Source: an uncultured Candidatus Saccharibacteria bacterium (GTDB taxonomy: Bacteria; Patescibacteriota; Saccharimonadia; Saccharimonadales; Saccharimonadaceae). Taken from it: a DNA stretch of 64,000 nt. This document shows positions 41,666 through 50,604 of the stretch, one piece after another (positions within the stretch are counted from its first letter, which is position 1; each line of letters begins with the position of its first letter). The stretch lies in assembly GCA_948477625.1 (NCBI GenBank), contig CAOLNK010000001.1, forward strand, positions 1 to 64,000. Direction: 5' to 3'. The position numbers and the translations under genes were made by a program. The notes beneath the pieces are model-generated. The model saw nothing but the letters and a program-made list of their open reading frames with translations. It searched no databases and was not told where the DNA came from.

Positions 41666-42343
41666 ATGCATCAATTCCACAAAAACCTCCTCATCACCAT
41701 AGTATCCCTTATCCTCTCTATCATCCTTGGTATTCTTTCGCACGACATTGTCCTTGGCGGCACAATTCTTTTTACTGGTTTACTCTCGGCCTACTTTGCT
41801 AGTCAAGGTCGCAAAATCCAATATCTGCTCAGTATCATCAACTACGCTCTCATGAGCTATGCCGCTTTTCACAACCAACTTTTTGGCTCGGCCAGCTTTT
41901 ATATTGTTGCCTGTTTACCATTACAGCTTTGGGGATTCTGGCAGTGGGGCAAAAACTCCGACAAATCTGGAGAAGTCAAACGTCGCAAATTCACTTTCAA
42001 GACCTCAGTCATTGTTGTCGTATCTTGCCTTGTCGGCAGTTTGATTGTTGGCTACCTGCTTAGCCTCATTCCAAGCCAACGTCTGAGTTGGCTTGACGCC
42101 GCTTCCAACTGCGTCAACCTCTGCGGTATTATTCTAATGACTATGCGTTACGCCGAGTCCTGGTGGATTTGGATGGTCAATAATACACTCGATTTAACCA
42201 TCTGGACAATTATCTTTATGGGCGGCTCCAGCCCCGAAGCACCTATGATGTTCGCCACTAGTATTGCCTATCTCGTCATTAATGTTTATGGCGCCATCAA
42301 ATGGTGGCATGAAAGCAAGATTCAGCATAAAAAGTTACCTTAA
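41666..42343 (+). CDS. pnuC: PnuC-like nicotinamide riboside/vitamin transporter
   Basis: A 225-residue membrane protein with about seven helices. It contains the PnuC-type motif LQLWGFWQWGKN and, later, WLDAASNCVNLCGIILMTMRYAESWWIWMVNN, matching the aromatic substrate-site helices of PnuC. PnuC facilitates uptake of nicotinamide riboside as an NAD precursor; relatives carry riboflavin or thiamine, so substrate is open. Host-dependent bacteria that cannot make NAD would need such an importer. The start at 41666 is set by the -10 box 6 nt upstream; an upstream in-frame ATG lies before the promoter. Confidence 0.88.
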   Translation: MHQFHKNLLITIVSLILSIILGILSHDIVLGGTILFTGLLSAYFASQGRKIQYLLSIINYALMSYAAFHNQLFGSASFYIVACLPLQLWGFWQWGKNSDKSGEVKRRKFTFKTSVIVVVSCLVGSLIVGYLLSLIPSQRLSWLDAASNCVNLCGIILMTMRYAESWWIWMVNNTLDLTIWTIIFMGGSSPEAPMMFATSIAYLVINVYGAIKWWHESKIQHKKLP

Positions 42344-42888
42344 AAATCCATCCGCATTATTGGCAACTGTGCCATCTTTCGTGCGTAAGGTCTGATTTTC
42401 TCAAAAGCAAAATTATCATACTGTACCCAACAGGAAATCAGTGCAACTTGTTGCATCACGTATAGTTCATACGACCTGCTACTGCAATCCTTCGCCCTCA
42501 AAACCGGATGCAATTCCGTAAAAATCTTCTGTAGTAGCCAAAAGTTCGCATTTGGCATGGTTGCTTCAAAATATCCGCGTTCTTCGCGAACAAAGCTCAG
42601 CAAAATCGTGAATAAAGTTTCTTTTCTCAGACAGTCTTTTGGTAACTTTGCACAAAAATCCTGCTTCAATTTGAGTTCGTATTGTTCTACGAAATTCACA
42701 TTATCATAATGCGTGTAGAACGTCGTTCGTGAAACCTTCGCTTGCCGGCACACTTCTGCTGGACGGATATTTCTACACCGTTTTGTGAGCATTCCGTGTA
42801 GAGTTGTATTAATTAATCGCTCGTGACGCCGGTAACGCGCGTCTTTAGTATTGAGTGTTTTTCTGGGAATAACAATTTTTCCTTTCAA
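42340..42888 (-). CDS. TetR-like transcriptional regulator
   Basis: A 182-residue protein whose N-terminal region (RRHERLINTTLHGMLTKRCRNIRPAEVCRQAKVSRTTFYTHYDN, described here in parts) fits a TetR helix-turn-helix with the typical TTFY step. The all-helical C-terminal part is diverged. It is convergent with pnuC (4-nt overlap). The start is uncertain: TTG 42888 is the only early start codon, with a minus-strand TATAAT at 42907-42912 and no clear ribosome site. Target unknown; pnuC and the DUF4268 gene are the nearest candidates. Confidence 0.75.
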   Translation of the reverse strand: MKGKIVIPRKTLNTKDARYRRHERLINTTLHGMLTKRCRNIRPAEVCRQAKVSRTTFYTHYDNVNFVEQYELKLKQDFCAKLPKDCLRKETLFTILLSFVREERGYFEATMPNANFWLLQKIFTELHPVLRAKDCSSRSYELYVMQQVALISCWVQYDNFAFEKIRPYARKMAQLPIMRMDF

Positions 42889-42969
42889 TTACACTCTTAT
42901 TTTCTCATTATATCACAGATAGTAATAAAAGTCAATAGATTTTTCTGATTTTATGTCACAAATATCATA

Positions 42970-42975
42970 TATAAT
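42970..42975 (+). promoter_or_regulatory. -10 box of the DUF4268-DUF2130 operon
   Basis: TATAAT, followed about 7 nt later by AAAAGGAG and ATG 42997: a short leader with a normal ribosome site, unlike the leaderless genes nearby. Confidence 0.55.
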
Positions 42976-42996
42976 ATATCAAAAGGAGTTATAAAT

Positions 42997-43923
42997 ATGG
43001 TTTCTCTGGAAAAATTAGAAGAAATTAAAGACTTACGTCAAGTCTGGCCACACGAAGCGGCAGATTTTACTCGATGGCTAGCTGAAAGCCAGAACTTAGC
43101 AATTTTAGGTGACACTATTGGGGTCGATTTGGACGAGGCTGAGGTTGAATCAGCAGTTGGTGATTTTCATGTAGACATTTTTACATCCGATTCTAGTAAC
43201 GGGCAAAAAATTATCATTGAAAATCAGCTCGAAAGCACCAATCATGACCATCTTGGTAAACTGATTACTTATGCGTCAGGCAAATCGGCTAATTTAGTAG
43301 TTTGGCTGGTCAAGCATGCGCGTGAAGAACATCGTTCAGCTATTGAATGGCTAAATAATCATACCGATGACCAAATTGGATTTTTCCTTTGTGAAATCAA
43401 ACTTTACAAAATTGGTGATTCTATGCCGGCGGCCAAATTCGAAGTTATCGAAAAGCCAAATGATTGGGCTAAGGCTATAAAGAAAAGCGATACAAATAAC
43501 CAGACCATGCAACGGCGTCTTGAATATTGGCGTGCGTTCAATGAATATGCTTCGACTAATAAAAAATTTACGCATGATTTTAACTTACGCAAACCATCTG
43601 GTGGTCATTGGATGGACTTTAGCGTTGGTTCGTCAAAGTATCATATAGCTATGTGTCAAATTCGCCGTGATGGCGTCATTACTATTGAGATAAACATCAA
43701 TAATAAAGAAATTTTCCATAAATTATATCAGCATTGCGCGGAGATTGAAGCCGAAACTGGTTTAGAGTTTGACTGGCAGGAATTACCAGATAAGGTAATT
43801 AGTCGTATTCGTGCACAAAAAGAAGTTGATTTTAATGACGCTACCACCCAGAATGAACAATTCGATTGGCTTATTAGTTCCGCAATCAAACTCAAGCAGA
43901 TTATTCATAAATATCTAAAATAG
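42997..43923 (+). CDS. DUF4268 domain protein, nuclease-like N-terminus
   Basis: A 308-residue soluble protein. The N-terminal half (FHVDIFTSD ... KIIIENQLESTNHDHLGKLITYASG) looks like a PD-(D/E)xK fold variant with E-x-Q in place of E-x-K. The C-terminal half (LEYWRAFNEYAS ... GGHWMDFSVGSSKYHIAMCQIRRDGVITIEI) matches the DUF4268 pattern. Such proteins are common in defence islands. It starts after AAAGGAG and is followed 12 nt later by the DUF2130 gene in one operon. Function not established; nucleic-acid cleavage or binding is inferred. Confidence 0.82.
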   Translation: MVSLEKLEEIKDLRQVWPHEAADFTRWLAESQNLAILGDTIGVDLDEAEVESAVGDFHVDIFTSDSSNGQKIIIENQLESTNHDHLGKLITYASGKSANLVVWLVKHAREEHRSAIEWLNNHTDDQIGFFLCEIKLYKIGDSMPAAKFEVIEKPNDWAKAIKKSDTNNQTMQRRLEYWRAFNEYASTNKKFTHDFNLRKPSGGHWMDFSVGSSKYHIAMCQIRRDGVITIEININNKEIFHKLYQHCAEIEAETGLEFDWQELPDKVISRIRAQKEVDFNDATTQNEQFDWLISSAIKLKQIIHKYLK

Positions 43924-43935
43924 AAAGGATTTTTG

Positions 43936-45270
43936 ATGAACCACGACCTGACTTGCCCGCATTGTCACAAGGTTTTTTCAGTAGACGAGAGTGAATATGC
44001 TAGTCTGCTCAACCAAATTAGTAAGCAGGAAATCGAGCAAGAAGTACACGAAAAGTTAGCCACGGCCGAGCGCGAAAAACAAAACGAAATCAAGCTTGCC
44101 GAATCCAAAGTTCGCGCTGAGCTCCAGCAAACTTTAGCCGACAAAGAATCTGAACTCCAGCGCGCGATTTCCGATAAAGATTCTGAAATCGTCAAACTCA
44201 AATCCCAAGCCAATCAAAAAATCTCCGAGCTCAAAGTCCAGAATTCCGAGGAACTTTCCAAACTTCAGTCCCAAACTGCCGAAGTTATCGCTAAGTTGGA
44301 GTCCCAAATCGCCAGCTCTAAGACTGAGCAAGAATTAGCTGTCACTAAGGCTGTCACTGCGATCGAAAAAGAGCGTGACGAGCTGGCCAACAAATTAGAG
44401 AATAAAGAGACCGAGCAAAAGTTGCAACTGACTTCGCTCAAAGAGCAACACGATGCCGAGCTTCGTAGCAAAGATGAAATGATTGCCTATTATAAGGATA
44501 TGAAAGCCAAAATGTCCACCAAAATGATTGGCGAAAGCTTAGAACAACATTGCGAAACTGAGTTTAACAAGCTCCGCCCCACCGCTTTCCAGCGCGCTTA
44601 TTTTGAAAAAGACAATACTGTTTCCAAAACCACAGGTAGCAAAGGTGATTATATTTATCGCGAAACGGATGAGCATGGCAACGAAATTATTTCCATCATG
44701 TTCGAGATGAAAAACGAAAACGAAACTACTGCTACCAAGCACAAAAACGAACATTTTTTCAAAGAACTCGACAAAGACCGTCGCGAGAAGAATTGCGAAT
44801 ACGCTGTGCTGGTTTCTCTGCTCGAGGCTGACAATGAGCTCTACAACCAAGGAATTGTAGATGTTTCTTTCCAGTCTGGTTTTGACAAAATGTATGTCAT
44901 TCGCCCGCAGTTTTTCATCACGATGATTACGCTTTTGCGTAACGCTGCAATGAACTCACTACAGTATAAAGCTGAGCTTGCGCTAATTAAAGAACAAAAC
45001 ATCGATATCACCAACTTTGAAGGTCGTATCGACAAATGGAAAGATAGTTTCGCCATCAACTCCGACCGTGCTACCAAAAACTTCAACAAAGCCATCAAAG
45101 AAATCGAAGAGAGCATCAAAAAACTCGAGAATACCCGCGATGCACTTATCCAGACCGTCAAAAACTTTGAAACTGCCAATAAAAAATTAGACGACCTCAC
45201 GATCAAAAAACTCACCCGCGGTAACCCCACGATGACCGCAAAATTCGCTGAGTTGGAGAAAACTGCATAA
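43936..45270 (+). CDS. DUF2130 protein, zinc-finger/coiled-coil/nuclease-like
   Basis: A 444-residue protein starting with CPHCHK, half of a zinc-binding knuckle. A long coiled coil follows (about residues 30-195, rich in Lys, Glu, Gln), then the DUF2130 core (IGESLEQHCETEFNKLRP, KGDYIYRETDEHGNEIISIMFEMKNEN, NCEYAVLVSLLEADNELYNQG). The EMKNE segment resembles the catalytic strand of PD-(D/E)xK nucleases and RmuC-like proteins. A C-terminal helical region ends GNPTMTAKFAEL. AAAGGA lies before ATG 43936. Paired with the DUF4268 gene; role unknown, DNA processing is plausible. Confidence 0.85.
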   Translation: MNHDLTCPHCHKVFSVDESEYASLLNQISKQEIEQEVHEKLATAEREKQNEIKLAESKVRAELQQTLADKESELQRAISDKDSEIVKLKSQANQKISELKVQNSEELSKLQSQTAEVIAKLESQIASSKTEQELAVTKAVTAIEKERDELANKLENKETEQKLQLTSLKEQHDAELRSKDEMIAYYKDMKAKMSTKMIGESLEQHCETEFNKLRPTAFQRAYFEKDNTVSKTTGSKGDYIYRETDEHGNEIISIMFEMKNENETTATKHKNEHFFKELDKDRREKNCEYAVLVSLLEADNELYNQGIVDVSFQSGFDKMYVIRPQFFITMITLLRNAAMNSLQYKAELALIKEQNIDITNFEGRIDKWKDSFAINSDRATKNFNKAIKEIEESIKKLENTRDALIQTVKNFETANKKLDDLTIKKLTRGNPTMTAKFAELEKTA

Positions 45271-45320
45271 TTCCATGCTATAATATATCCATAAGCATAA
45301 AGTGGGCAAGATAATAAACA

Positions 45321-46925
45321 ATGGATGAATCCGAAATTCAGCGCAAACGGCGCGATAATGAAGAACAGGCCACCCGTAGTAGGGCCCGAATTTTAGGCTT
45401 ACCTTATCTTGACACGCGCGAGTTTGAAAATACCATCCCGCTAGTTCCAGACGTACTTGACGTCAAGACTATGCGCAAAAATTTCATGATTCCTTTACAA
45501 AAAGGGGATGAAGAAACTCCTTTCCGCTTTATGGTTACTAGCCAGACGCCCAATAGTCTACTTCCCGATATGCGCCGCCAGTATGCCGAAGACGGCAAGC
45601 ATGTCGGTTTCTTCTTGATTTCCAACTCGGCCTTTCAGAACTTCATGCTACGTTACGACCCACCTCAGCAGGTGCATTACGATGACATCAAAATTGCACA
45701 AGAGGGTGATTCTGAAACCATCGCCGAAGTCAGCCACACGCTTAATCGCGTTTCCTCCGAAAAAGTTTTCGATTTTTTGATTGACCAAGCCGACAAGCTC
45801 AACGCCTCCGATATTCACATCGAAAACCTGCGTGACGAGATTCGTATTCGCATGCGTGTTGACGGCATGCTTCACCCTGTGGCTGAGATTGACAAAGACC
45901 GTTATCGTATCATCATGGGCGAGTTATCTTCGCGTGCCAACATTTCTTCCGCTTCCACCAAGCCACAATCTGGTCATATGCAGCAAGACATTTACCGTGA
46001 CGGCACTTCACACTTGCTCAATATTCGCGTAGAAACCGTGCCCACCATGTATGGCCAAGATGCAGTACTGCGTTTGTTTAACTTTGACGAGACCCTACTT
46101 AACCTCAACTTGCTCGGCCTTTCACCCACTGAGCTTGAGACTATCGAAGAAATCATTTCGCACCCGCGTGGCCTCGTGTTAATGGTCGGTCCTACTGGTT
46201 CAGGTAAGTCTACCACGCTTTACTCTATTCTCAACGCCCTCAATACCAGCGAACGCAAGATTATCACTTTGGAAGACCCAATCGAATACGGCATCACTGG
46301 CATCACGCAAATCCCAATCCATACCACCGAAGGTGGCTCATTCGCCGAAGGTTTACGCTCAGTACTCCGTCTTGACCCAGACGTCGTGATGGTGGGTGAG
46401 ATTCGTGACGCCGATACTGCTCGCACTGCCATCCAGGCTTCTATCACTGGCCACCTCGTGCTCTCGTCTTTCCACGCCAATTCCACTTCTGCCGCTTTTG
46501 CCCGTATGATTGACCTTATCGGCACCAACCCAATTTTTGCCAGCTCGATTCGCCTGCTTATGGCACAACGCCTAGTGCGCAAACTCGCCGATAATAAAGA
46601 GCCGTACAAGCCTGATGCTTCCACTGTCAGCTACATTCGCGACGCACTGTATGGCGTTGATGTTGATTTGGACGACATCACTCTTTATCACCCAGTTGAA
46701 AGCGAAGAGGTTCCGTTTGGTTACAAAGGCCGCACGGTTTTGATGGAACAATTGGTAGTTTCCGACGATATTCAAGCTTATTTGCGTGGCGATATCAAAG
46801 ATATCAATACGCGCGCCATTGAAGACACCGCTCGCTCGCACGGCATGCTTACGCTCGAGCAAAAGGGAATTTTGGCCGCTCTCCGCGGCGAAACCACACT
46901 TGAAGAAGTCTCACGCGTTATCTAA
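45321..46925 (+). CDS. Type IV pilus/type II secretion ATPase (PilB/GspE family)
   Basis: A 534-residue hexameric ATPase that powers pilus assembly. The N-terminal domain covers about 1-150. The core has ASDIHIENLRDEIRIRMRVDGML, Walker A GPTGSGKSTT, the Asp box ITLEDPIEYGI, Walker B LRLDPDVVMVGEIRD and the His box TGHLVLSSFHAN. The Cys-x-x-Cys zinc motif of GspE is missing. No other pilus gene is beside it. A TATAAT at 45279-45284 would give a 30-nt leader; GATAAT at 45310-45315 would make it leaderless. Pili are important for host contact in episymbiotic Saccharibacteria. Confidence 0.93.
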   Translation: MDESEIQRKRRDNEEQATRSRARILGLPYLDTREFENTIPLVPDVLDVKTMRKNFMIPLQKGDEETPFRFMVTSQTPNSLLPDMRRQYAEDGKHVGFFLISNSAFQNFMLRYDPPQQVHYDDIKIAQEGDSETIAEVSHTLNRVSSEKVFDFLIDQADKLNASDIHIENLRDEIRIRMRVDGMLHPVAEIDKDRYRIIMGELSSRANISSASTKPQSGHMQQDIYRDGTSHLLNIRVETVPTMYGQDAVLRLFNFDETLLNLNLLGLSPTELETIEEIISHPRGLVLMVGPTGSGKSTTLYSILNALNTSERKIITLEDPIEYGITGITQIPIHTTEGGSFAEGLRSVLRLDPDVVMVGEIRDADTARTAIQASITGHLVLSSFHANSTSAAFARMIDLIGTNPIFASSIRLLMAQRLVRKLADNKEPYKPDASTVSYIRDALYGVDVDLDDITLYHPVESEEVPFGYKGRTVLMEQLVVSDDIQAYLRGDIKDINTRAIEDTARSHGMLTLEQKGILAALRGETTLEEVSRVI

Positions 46926-46928
46926 GTA

Positions 46929-46957
46929 TTGACAAAATGCTTATGGTATGCTACAAT
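46929..46957 (+). promoter_or_regulatory. Consensus promoter upstream of pepN, flanked by an inverted repeat
   Basis: TTGACA (46929-46934), 17 nt, TACAAT (46952-46957), starting 4 nt past the PilB stop. The heptamer ATTGACA recurs inverted as TGTCAAT (46957-46963) over the start site, a possible operator. A GC hairpin (GGCTC/GAGCC, 46967-46979) followed by CTAGCTTTT lies in the early transcript. Confidence 0.6.
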
Positions 46958-46995
46958 GTCAATAATGGCTCCCGGAGCCCTAGCTTTTCGTGTGT

Positions 46996-47001
46996 TATAA
47001 T
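46996..47001 (+). promoter_or_regulatory. Proximal -10 box of pepN
   Basis: TATAAT 9 nt before ATG 47011. It gives a near-leaderless transcript and decides the start against an in-frame upstream ATG at 46990. Confidence 0.5.
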
Positions 47002-47010
47002 AATAACTAT

Positions 47011-49482
47011 ATGGAAAGATTTCTCGACTATTTTAAGCCCCATCATTATAAACTAGAAGAATGCTTTTGGCGCGTTTCCGAACAGCTCAAGGGCAAAGTC
47101 GAAATCACCGGTGCTTTGCTTAGCGACAGCATCAAACTTCATGCCGTTGGCCTCCAGATTGAAAAGATTGAATGGCGCCCACGTGTCACGGATCACGAAG
47201 GCTCTTCAGCTGAGTATGGTTACATGACGTGTGATTTTACGCATACGGATGGTGTTATTACTATTCCTGTCACCGCTGAAATGCACGCGATTCTCGACGA
47301 ATGCCAGGACGAAAATTACCTCATTATCAAAGTTAACTTCAGTGGCAAACTCAGCCACAACATGCAGGGTTGTTACCTCTCCACCTATAACTTCAATAGT
47401 AAGGAGCAGCGTCTGGTGGCCACACAGTTTGAATCGCATTATGCCCGCGAAGCCTTTCCGTGCATTGACGAGCCGGCTGCCAAAGCCACTTTTGATTTGC
47501 GGATTATCGTCCCTGACTATGACCCATCTTGCGATGTGGTACTGGCCAACACACCAGTCATCCAGCAAACTCAGGGCAGTTTCGAGTTCCAAACCACCCC
47601 GCGCATGTCTACCTATCTCTTAGCTTGGGTGGTCGGCCCGCTCCAGAGTGTTTCTACTGTCAATAAAAATGGTGTCAAAGTTAGTTCATACTGTGCCTTC
47701 AATCAATCGGTTGAGTCGCTGCTGTTTGCGAACGACACTGCCGCCCGTGCGCTAGAATACTACGACGAAAAGTTCCAAGAAAAGTATCCTCTGCCTAAGC
47801 TTGACCAAGTTGCCTTGCCCGACTTTGAAGCTGGCGCTATGGAAAACTGGGGCTTAGTAACCTATCGCGAATCGATGATGCTCGCCGATAAGACTGCTAC
47901 TACGGATACTAAACAGAGCATTGCGCTCACCGTCACACACGAGCTTTCGCACCAATGGTTTGGCGACCTTGTTACTATGCAGTGGTGGGACGATCTTTGG
48001 CTTAATGAATCCTTTGCCAGCGTAATTGAATACTTCGCCACAGATGCGCTTTATCCGGATTTTAACATCTGGCAAGACTTCTTCACCGGGTATTGTTTTG
48101 CGGCGTTTAAACGCGATTGTTTGCCAGGCGTGCAATCGGTGCAGCAGGTCGTCCATCATCCCACTGAGATCGCTACTTTATTTGATAGTGCCATCGTTTA
48201 TGCAAAAGGTGCGCATCTAATTTTTATGCTCATTCGGCTGATGGGTGAAGAAAAGTTCGACCAAGGCCTCCGTGATTATTTTGATAAATATAAGTATGAA
48301 AATACTGTGGGTGATAATCTTTGGGATGCCCTGCAACCTTATGCTGATTTTTATATTAAAGATTTTATGCGTGCTTGGATTACTCAGCCGGGCTATCCAG
48401 TTTTGCAGCGGCAGGGGAATGAGTGGGAACAACACCGCTTTCTCATCACCGGTCAGACCGATGACACCGTATGGCCTTTGCCAGAAATCACTGATGATAT
48501 GTCAGGTCACTATCTGCTCAATCTTGACGATGCGGATTTCCAGTCTAAGATTGCCGAGTACGATCAACTTTCGCAGGAACAAAAACTTCGCTTACTCATC
48601 GACCGTGAGCTCCTAGCCAAAACTCCCAATGTCGCCTCCGCATCTTTGTTTGACCTTTTGCCTAAGTTTATTCATGAGCCTTCATCAGCGGTTTGGGATA
48701 TAATACTGATGTTAATTACTGATCTCAAACTTTTCTGTACGCCCGAAACTCCGGCGACAGACGATTATAAGGCCTATTTGCGTCAGCTTTTACAAAACCA
48801 GTTTGATAGCATTGATTTTTCTGTTTTACATGATGTAGATTCAACCACAAAGCGCCATATCCTACTCGAAATCGCTCGTTACAGCGAGTATGAACCAATC
48901 TTGCGCCATCTCATGAACATGTATAGCGATGATTTTGCCAAAATTGACCCCGAGCTTCGTGTGCAAGTGCTGGCTGCCAAAATGTATTTTGATGAAGACA
49001 AAGTTTTTACTCCATGGCTCAAGAAATATCAGACTGAAACTGACCCAGAGATTAAAGACGATATATTATATACTCTCATCGATATCGCCAAACAACCGGA
49101 ACACCTAGAGCAACTTTTGGCTTGGCTTGAACAGCCTAAGATTGTTCGTCCGCAGAACCATATTTTCCTGTTTGCACATTTGATGCGCAATTACCGCACG
49201 CGTGACCGCGCTTTGGATTGGTTGGTGACACACTGGGATTATGTAGAGCAACTCACAGGAGAGAAATCAATCGAGGATTATCCGCGCCTCGCCGCCACTA
49301 CGCTTCGCACTCCAGCCGAAGCCGAGAAATTTTATAACTTCTTCGACAAAATGTCTGATAATCCCGTCCTCAGCCGCACACTCAAAATCGCTCACACTGA
49401 CATTGATGCTCGCCTGGCGCTAATTGCCAAAGATTCTGCCGGCGTCCACGAAAAACTTAAGGAACTAGTGAAAGGAGAATAA
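47011..49482 (+). CDS. pepN: M1-family aminopeptidase
   Basis: An 823-residue zinc aminopeptidase releasing N-terminal residues from peptides. The substrate-binding GAMEN motif is in DFEAGAMENWGLVTYRE. The zinc site is HELSHQWFGDLVTMQWWDDLWLNE, and a downstream Tyr for transition-state binding is expected near AIVYAKGAHL. The N-terminal beta-domain and the ERAP-like helical C-terminal domain are complete. No signal peptide, so it is cytosolic. It would supply amino acids from imported peptides, fitting the oligopeptide-binding protein at 59.3 kb. It heads a close-packed operon of five genes. Confidence 0.95.
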   Translation: MERFLDYFKPHHYKLEECFWRVSEQLKGKVEITGALLSDSIKLHAVGLQIEKIEWRPRVTDHEGSSAEYGYMTCDFTHTDGVITIPVTAEMHAILDECQDENYLIIKVNFSGKLSHNMQGCYLSTYNFNSKEQRLVATQFESHYAREAFPCIDEPAAKATFDLRIIVPDYDPSCDVVLANTPVIQQTQGSFEFQTTPRMSTYLLAWVVGPLQSVSTVNKNGVKVSSYCAFNQSVESLLFANDTAARALEYYDEKFQEKYPLPKLDQVALPDFEAGAMENWGLVTYRESMMLADKTATTDTKQSIALTVTHELSHQWFGDLVTMQWWDDLWLNESFASVIEYFATDALYPDFNIWQDFFTGYCFAAFKRDCLPGVQSVQQVVHHPTEIATLFDSAIVYAKGAHLIFMLIRLMGEEKFDQGLRDYFDKYKYENTVGDNLWDALQPYADFYIKDFMRAWITQPGYPVLQRQGNEWEQHRFLITGQTDDTVWPLPEITDDMSGHYLLNLDDADFQSKIAEYDQLSQEQKLRLLIDRELLAKTPNVASASLFDLLPKFIHEPSSAVWDIILMLITDLKLFCTPETPATDDYKAYLRQLLQNQFDSIDFSVLHDVDSTTKRHILLEIARYSEYEPILRHLMNMYSDDFAKIDPELRVQVLAAKMYFDEDKVFTPWLKKYQTETDPEIKDDILYTLIDIAKQPEHLEQLLAWLEQPKIVRPQNHIFLFAHLMRNYRTRDRALDWLVTHWDYVEQLTGEKSIEDYPRLAATTLRTPAEAEKFYNFFDKMSDNPVLSRTLKIAHTDIDARLALIAKDSAGVHEKLKELVKGE

Positions 49483-49483
49483 G

Positions 49484-49948
49484 ATGCAAAATCATATTAT
49501 TGGTAGTGCAATTATAGAACGTGACGGCAAGTATCTCATGGTGCAAGAAGCTGAGAACCATGTCGATGATTGCAAAGGCAAATGGGGTGCACCCGGTGGT
49601 CATGTAGACCCAAAGGAAACTATTACAGAAGCAACGCTACGTGAAGTGAGGGAAGAGGCGGGCTACGATGTGAAGCTAAAAAACATCTGCCAAATTGGCA
49701 CTGATCCTGATCCGACTGATGCATATATAGTGATTGTCTTTTCTGCTGAGATTATTGGTGCAGTTAAAAACCTTAGCGCTCATGAGATTTCTGCGCAACG
49801 TTGGTTTACTTATGAAGAAATCTGCGCAATGAAGGCAGAGTTGCGCTGTCCAGAACTCATGATCGGCACTATCGAAAACTTACGGTCTAATATCACTGCA
49901 CCTCTTGATATTATCAAAGTTTACCCGCCTATACATAAGGAGGCATAA
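49484..49948 (+). CDS. NUDIX hydrolase
   Basis: A 154-residue pyrophosphohydrolase. The Nudix box GGHVDPKETITEATLREV followed by REEAGYD matches G-x5-E-x7-R-E-U-x-E-E-x-G-U exactly. Members cleave nucleoside diphosphates linked to another group, often damaged or excess nucleotides; the substrate cannot be read here. It starts 1 nt after pepN, behind AAAGGAG, and its stop overlaps the next start (TAATG), so it is co-translated with its neighbours. Confidence 0.93.
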   Translation: MQNHIIGSAIIERDGKYLMVQEAENHVDDCKGKWGAPGGHVDPKETITEATLREVREEAGYDVKLKNICQIGTDPDPTDAYIVIVFSAEIIGAVKNLSAHEISAQRWFTYEEICAMKAELRCPELMIGTIENLRSNITAPLDIIKVYPPIHKEA

Positions 49949-50601
49949 TGAAACTCTTTCTATCCAGCCAAGATTTAGGGAACTTCGCCGAAGATTTGCG
50001 CGAACTGGTCGGCGAAAATCGCAAAACTCTAGTTATTACTAATGCACAAGATTACAAAGATCCCGCTACAAAAGCTGAGCGCGTCGCCGAGAAACTAAAA
50101 ATTATAGAACAAGCTGGCTTTCAAGTGCAAGAACTAGATTTGCGCGAATATTTTACCAAAGACCCAACAGAACTCGAAGCATTTGTTGCAGAATATAACC
50201 CAGGTCTCATTCATACAATTGGTGGTAACGTTTTTCTTCTGTCCACCGCCTTCAAAATCAGCGGCATGGACGATATCTTGCGCCAGCGTCTTGCGGATGA
50301 CATTATAGTTTATTCTGGCCATAGTGCCGGTGCGATGGCGGCTGCCAAAGATATCGAGACCTATGAACGTGACGATTTAAAAATCGAAGAGGTTGGGGCA
50401 TATTACGGCGTCGAATCGGTCGTTGGTGGCTTGGGTTTGATTGATGAGTATGTTATTCCGCATGCCAATCGCCCAGAGCGCAAGTCTGTCACCAAGTTTT
50501 ATCAAGAGCAAGTCGCCAAGATTGGTGCTGAAGCAATTGTTCTCAATGATGGTGACGTCTACATCGTAAACGGCAACCATAAAATCATCAAGCAAGCCTA
50601 A
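49948..50601 (+). CDS. Peptidase E-like (family S51) protein
   Basis: A 217-residue class I glutamine-amidotransferase-fold peptidase. The nucleophile elbow YSGHSAGAM has the G-x-S-A-G form of dipeptidase E and cyanophycinase relatives, and HTIGGNVFLLS is the upstream oxyanion strand. Later, GLGLIDEYVIPHANRP supplies the His of the catalytic set. E. coli PepE cuts Asp-X dipeptides, so together with the M1 aminopeptidase it suits dipeptide breakdown. Start codon overlaps the nudix stop; AAGGAGG precedes it. Confidence 0.9.
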   Translation: MKLFLSSQDLGNFAEDLRELVGENRKTLVITNAQDYKDPATKAERVAEKLKIIEQAGFQVQELDLREYFTKDPTELEAFVAEYNPGLIHTIGGNVFLLSTAFKISGMDDILRQRLADDIIVYSGHSAGAMAAAKDIETYERDDLKIEEVGAYYGVESVVGGLGLIDEYVIPHANRPERKSVTKFYQEQVAKIGAEAIVLNDGDVYIVNGNHKIIKQA

Positions 50602-50604
50602 CCT

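Noticed and set aside
43965..45230. Long minus-strand frames opposite the DUF2130 gene
   Set aside because: Ser/Phe/Leu-rich shadows of a Glu/Lys/Gln-rich coiled coil.
29659..45270. CRISPR array or cas genes in the defence island
   Set aside because: No regularly spaced repeats and no Cas-like proteins were seen; the repeats found are those of the hsdS locus.
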